A stretch of 64,000 bases of DNA from Eubacteriales bacterium (GTDB lineage Bacteria; Bacillota; Clostridia; Oscillospirales; Oscillospiraceae), in assembly GCA_030539285.1 (NCBI GenBank), contig JAUNSH010000005.1, positions 21,873-85,872 of the forward strand, given 5' to 3'. Positions 8,863 to 17,275 of the stretch are shown piece by piece (within the stretch, counting starts at the first letter, position 1; each line of letters begins with the position of its first letter). Position numbers and translations under genes: made by a program. A model generated the notes under the pieces. That model worked only from the letters and a program-made list of their open reading frames with translations. It was not told where the DNA came from and did not search any database.

Positions 8863-8893
8863 GGGGTTGCCTCGAAGCATGGGGCAACCCTTT
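8863..8893 (+). terminator. Terminator of the dsdA-ridA operon
   Basis: GGGTTGCC / GGCAACCC stem with an 11-base loop followed by TTT, 7 bases past the ridA stop. It lies between convergent ridA and the MATE gene. Confidence 0.8.
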
Positions 8894-8917
8894 CGCTATA
8901 TCCAATACGAAACGACA

Positions 8918-10285
8918 TCACACCATATTTTTCGACGCGATCCGTTTCATGGCGGGAATGGAAATAACGCAAACCAGAATGGTCAGTACATCCGCTGCGG
9001 GCTGGGACGCATAAATGCCAACAATGCCCAGCAGTCTCGGCAGGATCAAAATGAAGGGGATATAGAACAATCCTTGGCGGATTACAGAGAGGAACAGCCC
9101 GTACCGGGATGCTCCGATGGTCTGATAGGTGATCGTCATCATGTAGCACAGTCCAAAGGCGGGATACAGCGCCATCTGAGAGGTCAGGAGCTTCCTGCCA
9201 TAGTCCACGATCACGGGATTGCTGTTAAACAGAAGAATCAGGGGCTTTGCCAGCAGGATATAGGCAGCTTCCACCAGAACGGTCAGAAGCAGTGAGCCTT
9301 TCAGGGCGAAACGTACCGACTGATGGAACCGGTTTTCGTTCTTTGCGCCAAAGGCGTAAGAAGCCACAGGCTGATAGCCCTGCATAAAGCCCATGATAAC
9401 GTAGCAGCCAATGAGCACCAGCCGCTGGACAACACCGTAAGCGGCGATGATCTCGTCAGACTGGGGCAGGGAGGAGGCGGCGATGTTGGTCAGGGAAGCG
9501 GCGACGGACAGGCAAATCTGGATGACAGCCGTAGGAATACCGATCATGGCCACATCCTTGAGGAAGCGCCAGCTGGGACGGAAGGCCTTCCGCTTGATTT
9601 TGATGACAGAACGACCGCTGACATAGAACCAGACCAGAATGAAGAACGTCACAAACTGAGACACGGTGGTGGCCAGGGACGCACCTTCCACACCCATATT
9701 GAGGCCCCAATCGAACATAAACACCGGATCCAGCAGAATGTTCAGTACGGCACCGGTGATAACCGCAACGGAGGATATCTTCACGGAGGATTCCGCCCGT
9801 GCGGCGCAGTTCATGCTCTGGGCGGGCAGATTTGCCAGCGCGGCTATGAACATCCAGAAGGCATAGTCCTTGGCAAGGGGCAGGGACGCCTCCGACGCGC
9901 CGAAGGCCCGCATCAGCGGATTGATAAATACGATGCCGCCCACACACAGGGCAATGCCGATGACAACAGAAAGACCGATGACGGTGGTGACGGTACGGCT
10001 GGCGGCATCCGATTCTTTTGCTCCCAGCTGACGCCCCGCCAGCACCGCCGCACCTGCGGCAAAGATATTCTCCACGGAAACCATGATCAAAAGCAGCGGT
10101 ACCGTGACACCCACCGCCGTCAGGGCGATATCGGAGTTCAGCATTCCGATGTAGGCGGTGTCCACCAGATTGTAAACCGCTTTTGCAAGCAGAGCCAGTG
10201 TGGCTGGAATCGCCAGCTTGACGATGGCCTTCGCCGGGGGCATATCGGCAAGAACGGATTGGTTTTTAGGGTTCTTATGGGGCAT
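8918..10285 (-). CDS. MATE family efflux transporter
   Basis: A 455-residue, twelve-helix multidrug and toxin extrusion transporter using an ion gradient. Visible marks: the first-helix block LAIPATLALLAKAVYNLVDT, the repeated second-half equivalent IGIPTAVIQICLSVAAS, and a central cytoplasmic loop. The start at 10285 follows a GAAGGAA site; a frame extending to 10348 would run through the promoter. Its promoter carries two palindromes and it is transcribed in the same direction as the TetR gene upstream, from which it is separated by a terminator, so the TetR protein is the likely repressor. Confidence 0.92.
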   Translation of the reverse strand: MPHKNPKNQSVLADMPPAKAIVKLAIPATLALLAKAVYNLVDTAYIGMLNSDIALTAVGVTVPLLLIMVSVENIFAAGAAVLAGRQLGAKESDAASRTVTTVIGLSVVIGIALCVGGIVFINPLMRAFGASEASLPLAKDYAFWMFIAALANLPAQSMNCAARAESSVKISSVAVITGAVLNILLDPVFMFDWGLNMGVEGASLATTVSQFVTFFILVWFYVSGRSVIKIKRKAFRPSWRFLKDVAMIGIPTAVIQICLSVAASLTNIAASSLPQSDEIIAAYGVVQRLVLIGCYVIMGFMQGYQPVASYAFGAKNENRFHQSVRFALKGSLLLTVLVEAAYILLAKPLILLFNSNPVIVDYGRKLLTSQMALYPAFGLCYMMTITYQTIGASRYGLFLSVIRQGLFYIPFILILPRLLGIVGIYASQPAADVLTILVCVISIPAMKRIASKNMV

Positions 10286-10316
10286 TGGGGGGTTCCTTCT
10301 TTCAAAAATAATAGTA

Positions 10317-10367
10317 GACTCGTGGGTCTGTTTTTGATAATATAGCATAAACAGACCAAGAGGTCAA
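10317..10367 (-). promoter_or_regulatory. MATE promoter with paired TetR-type operators
   Basis: On the minus strand TTGACC (10362-10367), 17-bp spacer, TATATT (10339-10344). Two related palindromes flank the -10: GACCAAGAGGTC (10354-10365) overlapping the -35, and GACTCGTGGGTC (10317-10328) just downstream of the -10. Their centres are 37 bp apart. These fit binding sites for the adjacent TetR-family regulator. Confidence 0.7.
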
Positions 10368-10380
10368 TATTTACCCAAGA

Positions 10381-10421
10381 AAAAGCCCGACCCATAGGGA
10401 TGAATCCTCATGGGACGGGCG
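10381..10421 (-). terminator. Terminator of the TetR gene
   Basis: A long stem of the form CCCGTCCCATGAGG paired with CCTATGGGTCGGGC on the minus strand, then a run of five T. It separates the tetR-type gene from the MATE promoter. Confidence 0.85.
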
Positions 10422-10430
10422 TACAGGCAA

Positions 10431-11030
10431 TTATGTCCGGGCAATCAGTCCATAGAGCATGGTCTGGAAGGTCTGGCGGCACAGCTGATTGTGCTTGTCC
10501 GTCTGCTGCTGCTCCAGTCCGGCGTTCTTTAGGTAGGTGCTGACGCAGTCCTCAAAGATACGAAACTGTGCAATGGCATCCGGGATGGAAAGACCCTCCG
10601 CCAGTGTTTCTTTTTCCAGGATCGCGGTGAGCATCGTTTCGTTCAGCGCGTCAAAGGAGGCCCGGCGTTCAGACAGCTCCCGGTACAGATGACGGGGCGG
10701 ATTTACCACTGTATCGCAGAACAGGCGCTGGTGCATAGGGTGCAGGGCAAAGAAATTCAGCCTGACCTCAAAGTACCTGTCCGGTGTGACTGTTCCGATA
10801 TCCAGCACATCGGAAAGGGCGGCGGTCAGCTCCTGATAGCACTTTTCCACGCAGGCCAGATACAGTGCGTCCTTGTCCGCATAATAATGATATAACAGTC
10901 CTTTGGAAATTTTTCCGGCTGCGCAGATCGTATTTACAGAGGCTCCGAGATAACCCCGCTCGGCAAATTCCGCAAAAGCGTGTTGTAAAATATGTGCTCT
11001 GCTTTTCTGACTCTTTTCTTCCTGTTTCAT
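10431..11030 (-). CDS. TetR family regulator
   Basis: A 199-residue TetR-family repressor. The N-terminal three-helix DNA-binding domain (about residues 10-56) contains the family pattern FAERGYLGASVNTICAAG followed by KGLLYHYYADKDALY. The C-terminal ligand domain is not specific enough to name a ligand. The start at 11030 has AGGAGG upstream; the longer open frame has none. It most likely represses the MATE gene downstream, whose promoter holds two palindromes. Confidence 0.9.
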   Translation of the reverse strand: MKQEEKSQKSRAHILQHAFAEFAERGYLGASVNTICAAGKISKGLLYHYYADKDALYLACVEKCYQELTAALSDVLDIGTVTPDRYFEVRLNFFALHPMHQRLFCDTVVNPPRHLYRELSERRASFDALNETMLTAILEKETLAEGLSIPDAIAQFRIFEDCVSTYLKNAGLEQQQTDKHNQLCRQTFQTMLYGLIART

Positions 11031-11149
11031 GGATACGCCTCCTTTGCCAATGGTAGTATACCAAAGAAAAACGAGAAAGTCTATCCTGTTGTACAGTAGC
11101 CGTGCGCCTTCACGTCGGCTGCAATGATTGCAAAAATTTTCCAAGTATC

Positions 11150-11180
11150 TGAAACTTTTTCCCATGCCGGAGAATCTATA
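11150..11180 (+). promoter_or_regulatory. Candidate ECF-sigma promoter
   Basis: TGAAACTTTTT at 11150-11160 resembles the -35 element of SigV-type ECF promoters (TGAAAC), about 30 bases before the ribosome site of the sigma gene. The -10 part is not clear. It fits autoregulation of the sigma operon. Confidence 0.45.
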
Positions 11181-11213
11181 CAGAGAAAGCAAAAAGAAGG
11201 GAGGGTGACTTCC

Positions 11214-11711
11214 GTGAAAAAGATGCTTTATGAGCAGCTGGTAGCGTATATTCTGGATCATCAAGACCGCTTTTATAGACTGGCCTACAGCTACACCAAA
11301 AACCAGGAGGACGCACTCGACGCGGTTCAGAATGCCGTCTGTAAAGCGCTGGAAGCCTATGAAAACATCCGAAACGCGGACGCGATCAAGACCTGGTTCT
11401 ACAGAATTCTGATCAATGAATGTCTGCGTGTGATAAAGCGGCGGAAGCAGGACGCTGTGTCAGCCGACATGGACGCGGAGGACGCGGTGTACTATGAGAA
11501 GGCTTATGACCAGGAAAACGTGGACGACGAACTGGAGAAGCTGGAGCCGGATGTTCAGGAAATTATCAAATTGCGGTTCTTTGAGGAAATGTCCCTGAAA
11601 GAAATTGCCGCTATTACAGGATATAACCTGAATACGGTCAAAACGAAGCTCTATCGGGGCTTAAAGCTTTTGAAAGAAAATATGGAGGAGGCAGCATTAT
11701 GGGTAGTCTGA
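11214..11711 (+). CDS. ECF sigma factor, SigV-like
   Basis: A 165-residue extracytoplasmic-function sigma factor. Region 2 (about residues 15-55: RLAYSYTKNQEDALDAVQNA) binds core polymerase and the -10; region 4 (about 115-160: LRFFEEMSLKEIAAITG and VKTKLYRGLKLL) reads the -35. I choose GTG 11214, 9 bases after GGGAGG; ATG 11223 is an alternative. It overlaps the next gene by 13 bases, and that gene is an RsiV-type anti-sigma factor, so the pair is a lysozyme/envelope-stress module by analogy with Bacillus SigV-RsiV. Confidence 0.9.
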   Translation: MKKMLYEQLVAYILDHQDRFYRLAYSYTKNQEDALDAVQNAVCKALEAYENIRNADAIKTWFYRILINECLRVIKRRKQDAVSADMDAEDAVYYEKAYDQENVDDELEKLEPDVQEIIKLRFFEEMSLKEIAAITGYNLNTVKTKLYRGLKLLKENMEEAALWVV

Positions 11712-12577
11712 AGGAAATGAAGGAACAGTATGAGAATATTGTGATTCCAGAGGAACTGGCAGTTCGGGTGCAGCAGGAAATTACGAAATCCCGCAACAAG
11801 CAGGTGGAGAAAGAAAGTCATCGGTATTGGTTTTCAAAGGCGGTTCGTAGCTTAGGGACAGCTGCTGCCGCGGTTGGCATCGTTTTCACACTGGCTCTGA
11901 ATACCATGCCCGCATTCGCCATGGAAGCCGCGCAGCTGCCTGTGATTGGCGGACTGGCTCGGGTGCTGACGTTCCGTTCCTATGAGACGGAGAAAGATGA
12001 TATTGCGGTATCCGTGGAGATTCCGTCCATCGAAATGATTGAAAACGACACCGGAATGCAGGTGGACGCAATCAATCAGGAAATCCTCGACCGCTGCAAT
12101 CAGTATGCGGAAGAAGCCATTGCCTGGGCGGAGGATTACAGAACCGCTTTTCTGGAAACCGGCGGTACCTTGGAAGAATGGGCAGCGCACAATATCAAAA
12201 TCAAGGTTGATTATGAAATCAAGCAACAGGATGACGCGTACCTTTCCTTTGTGGTAAGAGGATATGAAAACTGGTCAAATGCCAATAATGAATCCCGGTA
12301 CTATAATCTGGACCTGCACACAGGAAAGGAAGTTACCCTGAAGGACCTTCTGGGCGATGACTATGAAGCGCTGGCAAACGAGAGCATCCGGCAGCAGATC
12401 GCGGAAAGAGAACAGGCCGGAGAAACCTTCTTCGCGGAAGCTGCGGGCGGCTTCAAAGGTATTTCGGATAATACGAAATTCTATATCAATAGCAACCACA
12501 ACCCGGTCATCGTTTTTGACAAGTACGAAATCGCCAATGGCGCGGCAGGAGAAATTGAGTTTGAAATTGGAGGATAA
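11699..12577 (+). CDS. RsiV-like anti-sigma factor
   Basis: A 292-residue type II membrane protein. Residues 1-50 are a charged cytoplasmic, sigma-binding segment; about 51-73 form one transmembrane helix; the rest is extracellular. The outer part contains the DUF4163/DUF3298 arrangement of RsiV, ending with LTLKDLLGDDYEALA, FYINSNHNPVIVF and a final beta strand. In Bacillus, RsiV binds lysozyme directly and is then cleaved, freeing SigV; the same is expected here. A GGAGGAGG lies inside the end of the sigma gene. Translationally coupled to the sigma factor. Confidence 0.9.
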   Translation: MGSLKEMKEQYENIVIPEELAVRVQQEITKSRNKQVEKESHRYWFSKAVRSLGTAAAAVGIVFTLALNTMPAFAMEAAQLPVIGGLARVLTFRSYETEKDDIAVSVEIPSIEMIENDTGMQVDAINQEILDRCNQYAEEAIAWAEDYRTAFLETGGTLEEWAAHNIKIKVDYEIKQQDDAYLSFVVRGYENWSNANNESRYYNLDLHTGKEVTLKDLLGDDYEALANESIRQQIAEREQAGETFFAEAAGGFKGISDNTKFYINSNHNPVIVFDKYEIANGAAGEIEFEIGG

Positions 12578-12581
12578 CATT

Positions 12582-13106
12582 ATGAAAAGCAAAATGAAAC
12601 GTATCGCGGTTTGCATGGTATGCGTTGTCTTAACAGGCGCACTTCTGATGGGATGCGGTGCGGCTCAGCAGCAGAATATTGCTCAAAATGTCCCGCAGGC
12701 AACACAGCAGGCCACAATAGAGGATGCCGCGTCAGCAACAGAAAACGCTGTACTTGCGGCAGAATATGAGGACAATTTTGCAGTTGACAGCAAAGCCGCA
12801 AAGGAGTTTGCCGAGAAAGTGAAAGAGGTCACGGCAAGAAAAGATTTGGAAGATCTGGCAGAGCTGACTGCGTTCCCGGTCTATGTAGGTTTGCCGAAAG
12901 CCGGTATCGTAGAAACCAAGGAAGATTTTCTGAATCTTGGCGCAGATGCAGTGTTCACGGAAGAATTGATGAAATCTGTAGAAACAGCGGATATCGACCA
13001 TTTTGAACCCAGTATGGCAGGGTTTTCCATTTCTGATGGAGGGACGGCAAATATCAACTTTGGCGTTGTAAACGGTGTGCTGGCAATCACTGGAATCAAT
13101 TATTGA
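12582..13106 (+). CDS. Putative lipoprotein of unknown function
   Basis: A 174-residue protein with a lipoprotein signal (basic start, hydrophobic core, lipobox LLMGC at about residues 21-25), a Gln/Ala/Thr-rich linker and a small C-terminal domain of about 110 residues with charged helices and two short strands. I do not recognise the domain; the layout is compatible with an NTF2-like fold but that is a guess. GGAGG lies 8 bases before ATG 12582. It starts 4 bases after the anti-sigma gene, so it belongs to the same operon and probably to the same envelope-stress response. Confidence 0.8.
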   Translation: MKSKMKRIAVCMVCVVLTGALLMGCGAAQQQNIAQNVPQATQQATIEDAASATENAVLAAEYEDNFAVDSKAAKEFAEKVKEVTARKDLEDLAELTAFPVYVGLPKAGIVETKEDFLNLGADAVFTEELMKSVETADIDHFEPSMAGFSISDGGTANINFGVVNGVLAITGINY

Positions 13107-13146
13107 TCCCGGCAAAGGACAAAAAAGACCATTAAGGAGGAACACT

Positions 13147-13590
13147 ATGAAGAAAATGTATATTGGTATGCTTCTGGCTCTGCTGCTGACCTCCGTATGT
13201 CTGGGAGCCTGCGGAAAGAGGGAAATCCCTGAGCGCTATCCCACAGCCCCATCCGTGCCTGCAACGGAAACGGAGTTGCCCCAGACGCCCCAAACACTGG
13301 AAGACCTGCTGGGGGAGGATTACGTGCAGTTTCTGACGGACACCATCACCATGCAGATGGGAAACCGGATGGACAAAAATCCGGATGTGCAGTACTTCCC
13401 GATCATAGACAAGGCACCTCTGGGCGATTATGTGACCATTGGGAAAGAAACAGAGTTTGAGGTGGATGACGAGGGGTATCTGGTTATACTTCTCCCTGCG
13501 GGAGCTGTAACCAGCGCAGACAATGGGGCGCAGAGATTCCGCGTTTATCAGGTCGACACAAATGTAAAAGCCAGGAATTCTGGCAACTGA
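13147..13590 (+). CDS. Lipoprotein resembling the RsiV sensor half
   Basis: A 147-residue lipoprotein (lipobox LGAC at residues 18-21, Pro/Thr-rich linker to about 53). The remainder aligns by eye with the C-terminal part of the RsiV-like protein two genes upstream: TLEDLLGEDYVQFL against TLKDLLGDDYEALA, followed in both by a helix, an aromatic-rich stretch, a beta strand (EGYLVILLP against HNPVIVFDK) and an AGA/GAA turn before the last strand. It therefore looks like a stand-alone DUF3298-type domain tethered to the outer face of the membrane. AAGGAGG precedes ATG 13147. A role as lysozyme decoy or co-sensor is inference. Confidence 0.75.
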   Translation: MKKMYIGMLLALLLTSVCLGACGKREIPERYPTAPSVPATETELPQTPQTLEDLLGEDYVQFLTDTITMQMGNRMDKNPDVQYFPIIDKAPLGDYVTIGKETEFEVDDEGYLVILLPAGAVTSADNGAQRFRVYQVDTNVKARNSGN

Positions 13591-13608
13591 CAAAGGTTTG
13601 TCGTTGTG

Positions 13609-13770
13609 ATGGCGAGCGAAATTATGCGTTATTCTATATGGGTCAACTGGAAGCAGAGAATCGTTTCCTTTCAGAAAGCAGAAGGTTTTGAAGAATTGCG
13701 GTACCCAACCCACGAGGATATGTTTCAATTCGCAATAGCGAAAGGCTTTGACGGTTTTGGTATTCAATAG
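13609..13770 (+). CDS. Possible small protein, 53 aa
   Basis: An open frame of 53 codons begins MASEIMRYSIWVNWKQRIVS and ends AKGFDGFGIQ. It is rich in aromatic residues and reads like a folded small protein rather than noise. The ribosome site is weak (AAAGG, 12 bases upstream); an internal ATG at 13624 is an alternative start. It lies between the second lipoprotein and a terminator. The gap 13591-13957 otherwise holds only the terminator and the next promoter. Confidence 0.45.
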   Translation: MASEIMRYSIWVNWKQRIVSFQKAEGFEELRYPTHEDMFQFAIAKGFDGFGIQ

Positions 13771-13853
13771 ATATCGTTTCTGTTCTGGGGATTGATGCCT
13801 TCAGATAGCAGCGATTTGCGGTCATATTGAGTCTTTGCTGAGTAAAAGGAAAA

Positions 13854-13888
13854 GGGCGTTCTGACTGATGGCCGGGACGCCCATTTTT
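13854..13888 (+). terminator. Terminator after the sigma operon
   Basis: GGGCGTTC / GGGACGCCC arms around a 12-base loop, followed by ATTTTTC. It ends the SigV-like operon and/or the small ORF. Confidence 0.75.
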
Positions 13889-13922
13889 CTGTGTGGGTAT
13901 TCATGGAATTGCTTACCGATAA

Positions 13923-13951
13923 TTGACAGTAACTCACAATAATGGTAAATT
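13923..13951 (+). promoter_or_regulatory. Promoter of the LytTR regulator
   Basis: TTGACA (13923-13928), 17-bp spacer, TAAATT (13946-13951). Transcription would start near 13958, which is why the gene start is placed at 13991. Confidence 0.75.
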
Positions 13952-13990
13952 ATTAACATGTATTGTGGGACTTTCCGAAAATGGGGGGCT

Positions 13991-14704
13991 ATGAGAATGC
14001 GGATTGCAATTGTGGAAGATGAGGATTCCTACGCTCAGATACTGCAGGAATACCTGATTCGGTATTCCCGGGACTATGGGCAGGAGTTGGATGCATCTCG
14101 CTATGCCGATGGTATCTCGTTCCTAAACAGCTTCAAAGGCCAGTATGATCTGATCTTGCTGGACATATCCATGCCTATGATTGATGGTATGGAAACTGCC
14201 AGAAGAATCCGCAGCACCGATCCGGACGTGGTGATTCTCTTCGTAACGAACCTTGCGCAGTACGCCATCCGCGGATATGAAGTGGATGCGCTGGATTACA
14301 TTCTCAAGCCCATCAGCTATTTTGCCTTTTCCCAGCGCCTGAACCGGGCGATTGGAAGGGTAAAAAGCAGGATCAAAAATTTTCTGGTGCTGACGGTGCG
14401 CAGCGGCACCTACAAGCTGGATGTTGATTCCATTTACTATGTGGAAAGCCAGGCGCATAATCTGATCTTCCACACAGAAACCGGCGAATTCACCATCAGT
14501 GGAACAATGAAAGAGATTGAGGAAAAACTCCTGAATTTCCACTTTTTCCGCTGCAACAAAGGATATCTGGTTGCATTGCGGCACGTGGACAGCATTCAGG
14601 ATGGCTGCGCCATTGTCCGTGGGCAGCCACTCCTGATCAGCCGCGCCAGGAAAAACGAATTCATGGATGCACTGACCAATTTTGTAGGCGGGGTGGTTTT
14701 ATGA
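13991..14704 (+). CDS. LytTR-family response regulator
   Basis: A 237-residue response regulator of the AgrA/LytR type. The receiver domain (1-120) has the acidic pair EDED near residues 8-11, the phospho-acceptor Asp in LILLDISMP (about 56) and Lys in ILKPIS (about 106). The C-terminal LytTR DNA-binding domain (about 135-235) includes YYVESQAHNLIFHT and FFRCNKGYLVAL. Starts at 13997 or 13958 are also open, but a G-rich site precedes 13991 and the promoter excludes 13958. It overlaps by 4 bases the gene of its cognate sensor kinase, which is truncated. Confidence 0.9.
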   Translation: MRMRIAIVEDEDSYAQILQEYLIRYSRDYGQELDASRYADGISFLNSFKGQYDLILLDISMPMIDGMETARRIRSTDPDVVILFVTNLAQYAIRGYEVDALDYILKPISYFAFSQRLNRAIGRVKSRIKNFLVLTVRSGTYKLDVDSIYYVESQAHNLIFHTETGEFTISGTMKEIEEKLLNFHFFRCNKGYLVALRHVDSIQDGCAIVRGQPLLISRARKNEFMDALTNFVGGVVL

Positions 14705-15662
14705 AGGGAAACATTCTGGATATTCCTCGAACCTATACGGGAATCGCGGAATGGATGGCCTGTATGCTCTATGCCATTCAGTTCAGACCCCGGATGCCAA
14801 TGAAGTGGTATATCCCCTCGGCGGGTATTGCCTTGGTTGTCCAGTGCCTGTTTCTTGTTGTGACCGACGATTGCCCGCTGTATTTGTGGATTCCTTGTAT
14901 GATTGCGGCGGCGGGGATGATGCTGGGGCTGCTTCTGCTGCTGTGTGATTTGGATTTCCTGTCAGGAGCGTACACCTGCGTCCGGGCATTTGTACTGGCT
15001 GAGTTTACTGCCTCTTTGGAGTGGCAGATTCATTGCTATCTCTGGCCATTGAATGACGGCATATGGTGGCAGCGCTACGGCCTGCTGGTGCTGGTGTACG
15101 GTGGCATCTTTCTGATCATGACGCTGTTAGAGCGCAGGAGCAGCCCGCAAAGAAACCGACTTGTCATCACAGGACATGAACTGCTGGTGGTCGTCATCAT
15201 GGGAATCTGTGTGTTCGCAACCAGCAACCTGAGCTTCTATTTCAAGCGGACGCCGTTCAGCGGACAGTACACCAGTGAGATTCACAACATCCGCACCTTC
15301 GTGGATTTGTGCGGCGTGACAATGCTGTATGCGTACCATCTGCAGCGGGAACAGGCCCTGGCCAGGAAAGAAGTGGGTGCCATGCAGCGCATATTGGAGA
15401 ACCAGTATGCCCAATACCGGATGAGTCGGGACTCCATTGAGATGATCAACCGCAAATACCACGACCTGAAGCATCAGATTGCGGCACTCCGGGCGGAGAC
15501 CGACGCGGATACCCGAAATCAGTGGCTGGACGAGATCGAACGGGATATCTCAACCTACGAGGCGCAGAACAAAACAGGCAATACCGTGCTGGACACCCTG
15601 CTGACAGGCAAAAGCCTGTACTGTCAGAAGCACGGTATTGATCTGACGGTAGTAGCGAACGG
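14701..15662 (+). pseudogene. Sensor histidine kinase, catalytic domain lost
   Basis: An AgrC-like membrane sensor kinase partner of the LytTR regulator. Six or so membrane segments (about residues 14-210) are followed by a coiled-coil and the dimerisation/phospho-acceptor region with the histidine in KYHDLKHQ (about 255-262). Homology stops at about residue 320 (VVANG, near 15662), just before the HATPase domain should begin; the frame then runs out of frame into a UDP-galactopyranose mutase fragment and ends at 15777. Without an ATP-binding domain it cannot phosphorylate the regulator. Confidence 0.8.
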
Positions 15663-15665
15663 TAG

Positions 15666-16167
15666 ACCTCTATTGCGGAATTCAACCACTACACCAATTC
15701 CCCTGTGGCAAATTACCACGGGCAGCTTTACTCCCTGCCCTTCAACATGTACACCTTCCACCAGATGTGGGGCCTGATCACCCCTCAGGAGGCGGAGGAA
15801 AAAATCCGGCAGCAGCGGGAAGCTGCGGGTATCACAGATCCGAAAAATCTGGAGGAACAGGCGATTTCTCTGGTTGGCACGGATATTTACGAAAAGTTGG
15901 TGAAGGGCTACACGGAAAAACAGTGGGGCAGACCCTGCTCGGAGCTTCCCGCCTTTATCATCCGACGGCTGCCTGTGCGCTTTACCTTCGACAACAACTA
16001 TTTCAATGCACGGTATCAGGGCATCCCTATCGGCGGATACACCGCAATGGTGGAACGGATGCTGGAAGGCATTGAGGTGCGCCTGAATGTGAACTTCCTG
16101 TCGGACAGAGATTATTGGAATTCCCTTTCTGACCGAGTCGTTTACATCGGCTCCATTGATGGCTATG
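15666..16167 (+). pseudogene. glf: UDP-galactopyranose mutase fragment
   Basis: The middle third of Glf (the FAD enzyme making UDP-galactofuranose) is readable from 15666, directly after a TAG at 15663: AEFNHYTNSP, LYSLPFNMYTF, YTEKQWGRP, FIIRRLPVRFT and YQGIPIGGYT are all strong family marks. Both the N-terminal FAD-binding part and the C-terminus are missing. Coding similarity ends at about VVYIGSIDGY (16167), after which the frame enters unrelated sequence. It is sandwiched between a kinase fragment and an oxidoreductase fragment. Confidence 0.85.
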
Positions 16168-16171
16168 AAAA

Positions 16172-17221
16172 ATGCGGGAATACTGGATGTTTTCCCCATT
16201 TTTCATACTGCACGATTGGGGCAAAAGATCCGCCGAAACCCGCAGTCCTCATTGTGCGGTGTTGCCATATATCTCCGAAATGTACCTTGACCGCATGACC
16301 CTGCCCAAGCCCGAGCCCAAGGGCAAGAAGGTCGCCGTCATCGGCGCGGGCCCGGCGGGCATTGCCGCCGCCATCACCCTGGCTTCTCAGGGCTACGGCG
16401 TTACCATCTTCGAGTGGCACAGCCAGATCGGCGGCATTATGCGCTACGGCATCCCCGAGTTCCGGCTACCCAAGAGCCTGCTGGAACGCTACCAGAAAAT
16501 GATGGAAGCCATGGGTATCCAGATTCGCCTGAACACCACCATCGGCACAGTGTTGCTGATCGACAACCTGTTCCGGGACGGCTACGCCAGTGTGTTCATC
16601 GGCACCGGCGCGGAGAAGCCCCGTTGTCTGGGCATCCAGGGCGAGTCTCTGGGAAATGTCCACTTTGGTCTTAACTACCTTGCCAATCCCGCCGCCCATC
16701 CTCTGGGGAACATCGTCGCCGTCATCGGCATGGGCAACGCCGCCATGGATGTGGCAAGAACCGCCTTGCGAAACGGCTCCCGCCGGGTCATGCTGTTCAG
16801 CCGGGACAATACCATCGCCGCCAGCTCCAACGAAGTCTCCTACGCGAAACTGGACGGCGCGGAATTTATCTTCGGCAAGCAGATTCACCACATCACCGAG
16901 GAAGGCCCCGTGTTCCAGAATGCCATCATGGACGAAAGCGGCAACGTTACCGGCTATGAGGATGCCTTGGAACTGGAGGAAGCGGACTCCACCATCATCT
17001 CCATCTCTCAGGTTCCCCGCACCAAACTGGTGCGCACCACCGATGGTCTCCAGTCCACCGAGGGCGGCGTGCTGATTGTGGACGAGAACTACATGACCAC
17101 CCGACCCGGGGTCTTTGCGGCAGGCGACGTAGTCACCGGCGCGAAAACCGTAGTGCACGCCGTGGAAGGGGCGAAAAATGCCGCCTACGCCATGATGCGC
17201 TATATGGAGCAGAATGGCTGA
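16172..17221 (+). pseudogene. FAD/NAD(P) oxidoreductase, N-terminus lost
   Basis: The C-terminal 300 or so residues of a GltD-like (glutamate synthase small subunit type) flavin oxidoreductase. The FAD-binding VAVIGAGPAGIAAA, the NAD(P)-binding VAVIGMGNAAMDVA and the C-terminal VFAAGDVVTGAKTVVHAVEGA are intact. The N-terminal iron-sulfur region normally preceding these is absent; the open frame begins in about 90 bases of sequence I cannot assign (16168-16260). The frame itself is uninterrupted to 17221, so a shortened protein may be made, but no ribosome site is visible. Confidence 0.75.
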
Positions 17222-17224
17222 ATG

Positions 17225-17275
17225 AAATCCCCAGGACTTCATCTTCTTACGGGATGATGTCCTGGGGATTTTTGC
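17225..17275 (+). terminator. Terminator after the oxidoreductase fragment
   Basis: A near-perfect long stem (AAATCCCCAGGAC / GTCCTGGGGATTT with further pairing inward) followed by TTTTGC, immediately past the stop at 17221. Confidence 0.85.

Noticed and set aside
15666-16167. A programmed fusion of kinase and Glf
   Set aside because: The Glf part is in another frame and follows a stop codon; both ends of glf are missing, so deletion or misassembly explains it better.
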